Shown here: in pieces, positions 6,691 to 11,707 of the stretch
Position numbering within the stretch: position 1 is the stretch's first letter
Layout: each line of letters starts with the position of its first letter
Source: an uncultured Bacteroidota bacterium
GTDB lineage: Bacteria; Bacteroidota; Bacteroidia; Chitinophagales; Saprospiraceae
Length of the DNA: 11,707 nucleotides
Direction of reading: 5' to 3'
Assembly: GCA_937926185.1 (NCBI GenBank)
Contig: CALEYM010000071.1
Location: 1-11,707, forward strand
The notes under the pieces: model-generated
Database searches by the model: none
Told to the model about the DNA's origin: nothing
What the model saw: the letters and a program-made list of their open reading frames with translations, nothing else
Made by a program: the position numbers and the translations under genes

Positions 6691-8550
6691 ATGGCTCTTA
6701 TTCCCATAAATATGAAGGACGGCTCCGTTGAAAAGGAGCGCGAAGTAATTGTCGGGATCGATCTGGGCACCACCAACAGCCTCGTTGCCTACATGAAGGA
6801 CGACCAGGCCGTTTGTGTAAAAGGCGCCGATGGAAAAAGTACCCTCGTGCCGTCCGTGGTGCACTTCACGTCCGGGGGTGATGTGATCGTGGGCGACGAA
6901 GCGCGGGAGAAACTGGTGGCCGACCCGGCCAATACCATATATTCTGTTAAACGCCTGATGGGAAAATCTTACAAAGACGTCAAAGACCTGCAGGGATTTT
7001 TCGGTTATAAAATCCTCGACGACGATACCGAGTCGCTGGTAAAAATCCGGGTAAAAGACCGCTTTTATACGCCGATCGAACTCAGCGCCCACATCCTCCG
7101 CGAGCTGAAAACCCGGATACAAACCGAACTGGATACTACCATATCCAAAGCCGTCATCACCGTGCCTGCCTATTTCAACGACAACCAACGCCAGGCAACG
7201 CGCGATGCCGGCAAACTTGCCGGCCTGGATGTGCTCCGCATTGTGAACGAACCTACCGCGGCGGCCCTGGCTTATGGGATCGGACTCGACCCAAGCCAAT
7301 CCGAAACCATCGCCGTGTTCGACCTGGGCGGCGGCACCTTCGACATTTCCATACTGCAAATCCATGATGGCATATTCGAAGTGCTGGCCACCAATGGCGA
7401 TACCTTTTTGGGCGGCGACGATTTTGATCACGCTGTTTTGCGCTTTTTTTGCAAACAGTTAAGTATTGATGAGAAAATTTTAACTGAGGAAAAATCTTTA
7501 GGGCAAACGCTTCGCCTTCAAGCCGAAACGGCCAAAAAGAAGTTGTCGGAAACAGATATTTACGAAGGATTGGTCAATGGGCAAAAAGTGCGGATCACCC
7601 GCTCCGAATTTGAACGTCTGATCCAACCTTTCACCGGCCGTATGCTCGACTGTTGCCGTCAGGCGCTTTCGGATGCCAAAAAGACGGTGGCGCAAATAGA
7701 CAAAGTCGTCATGGTAGGCGGCAGTACCCGGGTACCGGTGGTGAAACGGTCGGTGGCTGAATTTTTCCAAAAACCCGTCTACGACAACCTGAACCCCGAT
7801 GAAGTGGTAGCCCTGGGCGCTGCCATTCAGGCGGATATTCTGGCCGGTAACCGCAAAGAATTACTGCTGCTGGATGTCACCCCGCTTTCGCTCGGGATTG
7901 AAACGGTAGGGGGGCTGATGGATACCATTATTGCCCGCAACTCCAAGGTGCCCACAAAAGCCGGCCGGCAATACACGACCAGCGTGGACGGGCAGAAAAA
8001 CCTGAAAGTAGCCGTTTACCAGGGCGAACGCGACTTGGTGGAACACAACCGCAAACTGGGCGAATTTATCCTGCGCGGTATCCCGCCCATGCCCGCGGGA
8101 TTGCCCAAGATCGACATTCAGTTCATCGTCAATGCCGATGGTATCCTGACGGTGCGCGCCCGCGAGCTGCGTTCGGGCGTTGAACAACAAATCGACATCC
8201 GGCCTACTTATGGCATCGACGAAGAAGCAATGGCGAAAATGCTGCTCGACAGTATCGCGCATGCCCAGGAAGACATGCGCATCCGCGCAGTGCTCGAAGC
8301 GCGCAACGAGGCGAACAACCTCCTGCTGGCCGGCGACAAATTTTTACAACAGAACGACGCCATCTTATCGGACGAGGAAAAAAACACGACAAAATCTTTG
8401 TTAACGGCCCTGCGGGAGGCCACCAAAACGGAAGACAAGGACGTTATACACCGCGCCATTGAAACGCTCAATGACTACACCACTCCCCTCGCCCACCGGG
8501 CTATGGACACCACCATTCTGACGGCCATGAAAGGGAAGGCGGTGATTTGA
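6691..8550 (+). CDS. hscA: Hsp70 chaperone, HscA-like
   Basis: A 620-residue Hsp70: ATP-driven chaperone in the cytoplasm. ATPase motifs are complete: VGIDLGTTNSLVAYM (21-35), VPAYFNDNQRQATRDAG, NEPTAAALAYG, FDLGGGTFD (210-218), VGGSTRVP (342-349) and NPDEVVALGAA. The peptide-binding domain begins at LLLDVTPLSLGIETVGG and is followed by a helical lid ending in KGKAVI. The length is that of HscA (about 616) rather than DnaK (about 635-640), and the opening MALIPINMKDGS plus IIARNSKVP agree with the HscA-like proteins of Bacteroidota. HscA helps move Fe-S clusters from the scaffold IscU to target proteins. No iscU, iscS, hscB or fdx is in the window, so HscA rather than a second DnaK is a family-level judgement. 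I chose the ATG at 6691; ATG 6712 and an upstream TTG at 6658 are less likely. No clear promoter is seen in the 89-bp gap before it. Confidence 0.88.
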   Translation: MALIPINMKDGSVEKEREVIVGIDLGTTNSLVAYMKDDQAVCVKGADGKSTLVPSVVHFTSGGDVIVGDEAREKLVADPANTIYSVKRLMGKSYKDVKDLQGFFGYKILDDDTESLVKIRVKDRFYTPIELSAHILRELKTRIQTELDTTISKAVITVPAYFNDNQRQATRDAGKLAGLDVLRIVNEPTAAALAYGIGLDPSQSETIAVFDLGGGTFDISILQIHDGIFEVLATNGDTFLGGDDFDHAVLRFFCKQLSIDEKILTEEKSLGQTLRLQAETAKKKLSETDIYEGLVNGQKVRITRSEFERLIQPFTGRMLDCCRQALSDAKKTVAQIDKVVMVGGSTRVPVVKRSVAEFFQKPVYDNLNPDEVVALGAAIQADILAGNRKELLLLDVTPLSLGIETVGGLMDTIIARNSKVPTKAGRQYTTSVDGQKNLKVAVYQGERDLVEHNRKLGEFILRGIPPMPAGLPKIDIQFIVNADGILTVRARELRSGVEQQIDIRPTYGIDEEAMAKMLLDSIAHAQEDMRIRAVLEARNEANNLLLAGDKFLQQNDAILSDEEKNTTKSLLTALREATKTEDKDVIHRAIETLNDYTTPLAHRAMDTTILTAMKGKAVI

Positions 8551-8568
8551 CGTTTGCAAAATTATTTC

Positions 8569-9045
8569 ATGGATAAACTAAAATTACCCGGCATGAAAAG
8601 CGCTGTACACTGCTGCTGCTTACTTGGTTTCGTTTTTCTCTTTTCCTGTCATACCGCCCAAATAAACGGCCAAACAACGGATGCGGCCCCGGTCACTAAC
8701 GCTGCAACCGTTCAAACAGCGCCTCCATTTGTCAGTTGGGATAAAAAAACAGCAGAACTTGGAGCGGTAAAAAAAGGAGAATTGCGAACCCTGTTTTACG
8801 AATTTACCAATACTTCCGGCGAGCCGGTTCAGATCGACATCGTGGATGCCTGCGAGTGCACAACAGTGGATTATCCGCGCGGCGTCATTGAGCCCGGCCA
8901 GAAAGGCCGGCTCGACGTCACCTTCAACAGCGCCGAAAAGAACGCTTCCGAAACCATTTCGATCAACGTTATCTTCAAAAACACCCACCCCAACGGAGTG
9001 CCCCGTATTGAGATCGTGGAATACAAGTTTGACCTGGTGAATTAG
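8569..9045 (+). CDS. DUF1573 lipoprotein
   Basis: A 158-residue predicted lipoprotein. The N-terminus carries a short basic stretch, a Cys-rich hydrophobic core (CCCLLGFVFLFSC) and a lipobox LFSC with Cys27 as the lipidation site. A Thr/Ala/Gln-rich linker (28-55) follows, then one DUF1573 domain (about 55-158): ELGAVKKGELRTLFYEFTNTSGEPVQI, DACECTT (93-99) and IEPGQKGRLDVTF. DUF1573 is an immunoglobulin-like beta domain of unknown role, very common in Bacteroidota envelope proteins. The usual CGCT motif here reads CECT. ATG 8569 is used; ATG 8593 would give a tighter signal peptide (MKSAVHCC) and is equally credible. The start lies 18 bp after the Hsp70 stop, so co-transcription with it is likely, but a functional link is not evident. 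The protein probably faces the periplasm. Confidence 0.85.
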   Translation: MDKLKLPGMKSAVHCCCLLGFVFLFSCHTAQINGQTTDAAPVTNAATVQTAPPFVSWDKKTAELGAVKKGELRTLFYEFTNTSGEPVQIDIVDACECTTVDYPRGVIEPGQKGRLDVTFNSAEKNASETISINVIFKNTHPNGVPRIEIVEYKFDLVN

Positions 9046-9114
9046 GGTGTTGATTTGTTGATTTGAGGGCCCAAGCGCTTGGTCGTCAAATCAACAAATC
9101 AACAAATCAACACC
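9046..9114. repeat. Inverted repeat built from an 8-bp tandem unit, with a palindromic loop
   Basis: The left arm (9046-9066) carries two copies of TTGATTTG after GGTG. The right arm (9086-9114) carries three copies of the complementary unit CAAATCAA and ends CACC. The outer 20 bases pair perfectly (9046-9065 with 9095-9114), and a second register shifted by one unit is also possible. The loop contains GGGCCC and the perfect 12-bp palindrome CCAAGCGCTTGG (9071-9082). It fills the whole gap between two convergent genes, starting directly after the lipoprotein stop and ending 5 bp before the bifunctional-nuclease stop. It could act as a bidirectional transcription barrier without a T-run, or be a dispersed repeat. 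Confidence 0.8.
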
Positions 9115-9119
9115 ATGCT

Positions 9120-9719
9120 TCACTGCTTCTGTTCCCTCCGTTTCAGTTCATCCCGGATTTTGGCCGCGGTTTCATAGTCCTCTGCATCGAGCACTTCCTG
9201 GAGTCGGCGCTGCAGCGATTCGGCGGAATAAGTTTCCAGGGCGTTGCTGTCGATTACCGGTTGCCCGGCAGTTGTTTGCGGGCGGGCGGCCCTTTCTTCT
9301 TCTTCCTGTTCTTCCAGTACCACGCCCGCTGCTTCGAGGATAAAATCGTAGGTATAGATCGGGCAGTCGAAACGTACGGCCATGGCGATGGCATCGGAGG
9401 TGCGGGAGTCGATTTCGAATACTTCGCCGTTTTTAACGCATACCAGGCGGGCATAAAAAATACCGTCCAGCAGGTTATTGATCACCACTTCTCGCAACTC
9501 GATGTTGAAGGTGTCCAGGGTGTTCTTGAAAAGGTCGTGGGTAAGGGGGCGGTTGGGCACCATTCGTTCCATGGCCACGGCGATGGCCTGCGCCTCAAAA
9601 CTCCCGATAACGATGGGCAGGCGGCGCTGTCCGCGCCGTTCTCCCAGTACCACGGCGTAATTGTGCGATTGGGTGACGCTGTGCGATAAGGCTACAATAT
9701 CCAGTTCTATACGTTTCAT
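9120..9719 (-). CDS. Bifunctional nuclease (BFN/DUF151) domain protein with UVR motif
   Basis: A 199-residue cytoplasmic protein. Residues 1-130 form a BFN (DUF151) domain: MKRIELDIVALSHS, LPIVIGSFEAQAIA (34-47), PLTHDLF (58-64), FYARLV, and SRTSDAIAMAVRFDCPIY (105-122). Some plant and bacterial members have been described as nucleases acting on DNA and RNA; for bacterial members the physiological role is little known. An acidic linker (EEQEEEE, 136-142) leads to a UVR motif (about 166-198, SLQRRLQEVLDAEDYETAAKIRDELKRRE), the UvrB/UvrC-type helical hairpin that mediates protein contacts. BFN plus UVR is a usual Bacteroidota arrangement. I chose the ATG at 9719; starts further upstream would extend over the promoter-like TACTTTTG. 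From memory, this gene follows etfBA in many Flavobacteriia, so the order looks ancestral, but here a terminator and a separate promoter divide them. Confidence 0.9.
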   Translation of the reverse strand: MKRIELDIVALSHSVTQSHNYAVVLGERRGQRRLPIVIGSFEAQAIAVAMERMVPNRPLTHDLFKNTLDTFNIELREVVINNLLDGIFYARLVCVKNGEVFEIDSRTSDAIAMAVRFDCPIYTYDFILEAAGVVLEEQEEEERAARPQTTAGQPVIDSNALETYSAESLQRRLQEVLDAEDYETAAKIRDELKRREQKQ

Positions 9720-9749
9720 TGGCCGGTTCAGTTGTGTTATTGGGGCGTG

Positions 9750-9757
9750 CAAAAGTA
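9750..9757 (-). promoter_or_regulatory. Promoter -7 box (TACTTTTG) for the bifunctional-nuclease gene
   Basis: On the minus strand this reads TACTTTTG, an exact TAnnTTTG match 30 bases upstream of the ATG at 9719. A second exact match, TATTTTTG, lies at 9789-9782 on the same strand; its TTTG also sits 24 bases upstream of the first box, so it may serve as a -33 element or as another -7 box. Confidence 0.5.
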
Positions 9758-9811
9758 GGTAAGGAATTGATTTTATACCTGCAAAAATACACCCCTTTTA
9801 TTGCCCATTAA

Positions 9812-9838
9812 ACAAAAACTTTTTAGTGAAGTTTTTGT
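9812..9838. other. AT-rich 10-bp inverted repeat next to the terminator
   Basis: ACAAAAACTT, a 7-base loop (TTTAGTG), then AAGTTTTTGT: a perfect inverted repeat that directly abuts the etfA terminator. It may be a secondary termination or 3'-end structure for the etf transcript, or a binding site upstream of the bifunctional-nuclease promoter. Confidence 0.5.
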
Positions 9839-9873
9839 AAAAAAGGCGCCCGCGGTCAGCCGGCGCCTTTTTT
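9839..9873 (-). terminator. Rho-independent terminator of the etfBA operon
   Basis: AAAAAAGGCGCC (9839-9850) pairs with GGCGCCTTTTTT (9862-9873). The stem continues inward past one C-C mismatch with two more pairs, leaving a 5-base loop. On the minus strand it lies 37 bases after the etfA stop and its stem is followed by a run of six T. The structure is symmetric and could also stop plus-strand transcription, though no plus-strand gene directly precedes it. Confidence 0.88.
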
Positions 9874-9910
9874 AGTGCGCTGTCCTGATAATTAATTTGA
9901 CAGCAAGTGA

Positions 9911-10876
9911 TCAGTTGGCCGCCTTAAAACGCCGGAAAGCCTCGGTCAGGCGCGGCACCACTTCGAACAGATCGCCCACCACCCCGTAATCGGCGGCTTT
10001 GAAAAACGGCGCTTCGGCGTCCTTGTTGATCACGACGATCACTTTGGAATTATTTACCCCGGCCAGGTGCTGAATGGCGCCGCTGATACCGATAGCGATA
10101 TACAGGTTGGGCCGGATAGCAATGCCGGTTTGCCCCACGTGTTCGTGGTGCGGGCGCCAATGGCTGTCGGCCACCGGACGGGAGCAAGCCGTCGTGGCGC
10201 CCAAGGTTTCGGCCAATTCTTCCACAATCCCCCAGTTGGAGGGGTCTTTCATGCCGCGTCCAGCCGATACGACCACTTCGGCCTCCGGCAATGGCACCCG
10301 CCCTTCTATGGTTTTGACAGATGTAACCTTGATCCGCCCGGCAGGAACAGCCACGTTCAGGGATTCAACTGTCACGGGCGTTCCGGTACTTTCCGCCTTC
10401 ACGGCATTTCCCATGAGCGACAGAATTTTAACCGGGCTGGTAATGGCGTATTCCACGACGGCCTTACCGGAGAATACCGATTTTTTAACCCGGAGTTCCG
10501 GGCCTTGTACTTCAGGCAAACTGTTCACCCCTGAAACCAGGCCGGCATTCAGGCGTACGGCCAGCCTGCCGGCAATGGATTTGCCCGTAGAGCTATGGCT
10601 CAGGATCAGCACCGTGGCTTTCAACTGTTCCGCGGCCGCGGCCAACGCGGCCGCGGCGCTTTGGCTGTCCAGCTGATTGAGGCCGGCGTTATCTATATTC
10701 AGTACCCGGTCGGCGCCGTAGCGGCCCAATTCAGCGGCATTAGCGACGTTCGTTCCCAGAACCACTGCCGCACAGGGCACACCCAGCGAAGCGGCTACTT
10801 TTTTGCCATAAGTGGTAGCCTCGAAGGCGGATTTTTTGAATTGCCCGTTTGGGCTTTCGGCATATACTAAAACCAT
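9911..10876 (-). CDS. etfA: Electron transfer flavoprotein, alpha subunit
   Basis: A 321-residue FixB/EtfA protein. With EtfB it forms the FAD-containing ETF heterodimer that takes electrons from acyl-CoA and other dehydrogenases and passes them to the respiratory chain through ETF-quinone oxidoreductase. The N-terminal domain starts MVLVYAESPNGQFKKSAFEA and has LILSHSSTGKSIAGRLA (90-106). The C-terminal FAD-binding domain carries SAGRGMKD (204-211), HVGQTG (246-251), GISGAIQHLAG (263-273) and INKDAEAPFFKAADYGVVGD (283-302), all standard. It lies 67 bp downstream of etfB in the same direction and ends before a strong terminator, so the two form an operon. An Ala-rich stretch (residues about 74-82) is encoded by a GC-rich inverted repeat. 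The gap before it contains three heptamer repeats, noted separately. Confidence 0.97.
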   Translation of the reverse strand: MVLVYAESPNGQFKKSAFEATTYGKKVAASLGVPCAAVVLGTNVANAAELGRYGADRVLNIDNAGLNQLDSQSAAAALAAAAEQLKATVLILSHSSTGKSIAGRLAVRLNAGLVSGVNSLPEVQGPELRVKKSVFSGKAVVEYAITSPVKILSLMGNAVKAESTGTPVTVESLNVAVPAGRIKVTSVKTIEGRVPLPEAEVVVSAGRGMKDPSNWGIVEELAETLGATTACSRPVADSHWRPHHEHVGQTGIAIRPNLYIAIGISGAIQHLAGVNNSKVIVVINKDAEAPFFKAADYGVVGDLFEVVPRLTEAFRRFKAAN

Positions 10877-10886
10877 GATATAGTTC

Positions 10887-10907
10887 GAAGTTTGAAGTTT
10901 GAAGTTT
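10887..10907. repeat. Three tandem copies of a 7-bp repeat (GAAGTTT) in the etfA leader
   Basis: GAAGTTT occurs three times without interruption, preceded by a degraded copy (TAGTTC). On the minus strand, the transcribed sense, the unit reads AAACTTC. The array lies 10 bases upstream of the etfA start, inside the 67-bp etfB-etfA gap. Confidence 0.8.
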
Positions 10908-10943
10908 GCTGGCCTGATGCAAATTTCAGATTGACAATATTTT

Positions 10944-11684
10944 TCAAATCACCTTGGCTTCCTCGTGCAGCAGGCGCACCAGTTCGTCCATGTTTTCCGG
11001 ATCAACCAGTTTCACCCCGGCCTTGGCGGGCGGAAGGGTGAATTTGATGGTTTTAACCGGTTCGTCCACGGCAACCGGCGGCAGTACTTTCAGCGGTTTG
11101 GTGCGGGCCATCATAATGCCGCGCATATTCGGAATACGTTGCTCGGCCATACCTTTGGCGGCGCTGAGCGCCAGCGGCAGAGCGACTTCCAGCACCTCTA
11201 CCCCACCCTCGATATCGCGCTCCACCGCGGCCACATTGCCGTTCAGATCGAGTTTGCTGGCGTACGAAATATAAGGCAGATCAAGGTGTTCGGCCACCAT
11301 GGCGCCAACCTCCGAACCGTTGTAATCGATCGTTTCTTTGCCGAATAAGATGAGGTCGAAGTTTTCATCTTTCGCGTATCCGGCGATTTGTTTGGCTGTG
11401 AATGCCGCGCTTTTCGGATCGGCGTCGATCCGGACGGCTTCGTCGGCGCCTATGGCCAGGGCTTTGCGGATGGTCGTTTCATTGGCAGCCGGCCCTACAT
11501 TCAGGGCAACCACCGTACCGCCAAGTGTTTCCTTTAATTCGCAGGCGCGAACAAGGGCATACCATTCGTCGTAGGGGTTCATAATAAACTGTACGCCGGC
11601 GCTGTTAAATTCCGTTCCATCGGCATTAAAGGATATTTTAGCCGTGGTATCCGGTGTTTGGCTGATGCAAACCAGAATTTTCAT
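10944..11684 (-). CDS. etfB: Electron transfer flavoprotein, beta subunit
   Basis: A 246-residue FixA/EtfB protein, the smaller ETF subunit, which binds AMP structurally and docks partner dehydrogenases. It begins MKILVCISQTPDTTAKISF and continues with IMNPYDEWYALVRACEL (34-50), TIRKALAIGADEAVRI (71-86), LFGKETIDYNGSEVGAMVAEHLDLPY (113-138), the family signature region and PNMRGIMMARTKPL (185-198). The length is normal (about 245-255). It is the first gene of the etfBA pair; the sequence upstream of its ATG (11685-11707) is too short to show a promoter. No dehydrogenase or ETF-quinone oxidoreductase gene is in the window. Confidence 0.97.
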   Translation of the reverse strand: MKILVCISQTPDTTAKISFNADGTEFNSAGVQFIMNPYDEWYALVRACELKETLGGTVVALNVGPAANETTIRKALAIGADEAVRIDADPKSAAFTAKQIAGYAKDENFDLILFGKETIDYNGSEVGAMVAEHLDLPYISYASKLDLNGNVAAVERDIEGGVEVLEVALPLALSAAKGMAEQRIPNMRGIMMARTKPLKVLPPVAVDEPVKTIKFTLPPAKAGVKLVDPENMDELVRLLHEEAKVI

Positions 11685-11707
11685 AAATGAGGATCGTATG
11701 GTTTTAC

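Noticed and set aside
6628..7431. 267-codon open frame antisense to the Hsp70 gene
   Set aside because: It mirrors the strongly conserved Hsp70 ATPase domain, starts in the leader, and its translation resembles no protein. Long antisense frames are expected from the codon bias here.
8888..8911. GC-rich inverted repeat within the DUF1573 gene
   Set aside because: It has a bulge, no T-run, and lies in conserved coding sequence (PGQKGRL), so codon content explains it.
1..11707. A new defence, mobile or biosynthetic system
   Set aside because: No transposase, integrase, toxin-antitoxin pair, CRISPR, nuclease-helicase cassette or synthase cluster is visible. The bifunctional nuclease is a common chromosomal gene beside etfBA.

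Overview
The window is a stretch of ordinary-looking chromosome from a member of the Bacteroidota, most likely a Saprospiria-like or related environmental lineage. Three signs support this. A secreted PKD-repeat protein ends in the gliding-associated (type IX secretion) C-terminal module. TAnnTTTG boxes, the -7 element of Bacteroidota promoters, lie upstream of several genes. The housekeeping proteins have Bacteroidota-style sequences. The lineage assignment is from memory of families, not from a search. No rRNA, tRNA, CRISPR array, transposase, integrase or phage gene is visible, and no gene-free stretch exceeds 300 bases.

Layout, left to right. (1) 26-1459 (+) encodes an unrecognised all-helical protein; it converges, with only 5 bp between the stop codons, on (2) a TsaC/YrdC/Sua5-type protein on the minus strand (1465-2037). 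That protein lacks several residues of the family's active site. (3) A compact divergent promoter with a 7-bp inverted repeat separates it from a 755-residue secreted PKD protein (2129-4396, +). (4) A diverged 6-phosphogluconate dehydrogenase follows (4526-5962, +). (5) Next come a small archaeal-type cytidylate kinase (6017-6601, +), an HscA-like Hsp70 (6691-8550, +) and a DUF1573 lipoprotein (8569-9045, +). (6) A 69-bp inverted repeat built from an 8-bp tandem unit sits between the lipoprotein and the convergent bifunctional-nuclease/UVR protein (9120-9719, -). (7) A strong rho-independent terminator closes the etfB-etfA operon (11684 down to 9911, -), which encodes both subunits of an electron transfer flavoprotein.

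Functionally the window mixes central metabolism (6-phosphogluconate dehydrogenase, ETF), nucleotide metabolism (CMP kinase), protein and Fe-S maturation (Hsp70) and cell-surface proteins (PKD protein, lipoprotein). Apart from etfBA and perhaps the Hsp70-lipoprotein pair, the genes appear to be independent units. I see no convincing new multi-gene system. The points most worth a second look are the TsaC-like protein with a degraded active-site signature, the Lys-to-Met change in the 6-phosphogluconate dehydrogenase substrate site, the octamer-repeat hairpin element, and a palindrome placed like an operator on the CMP-kinase promoter.
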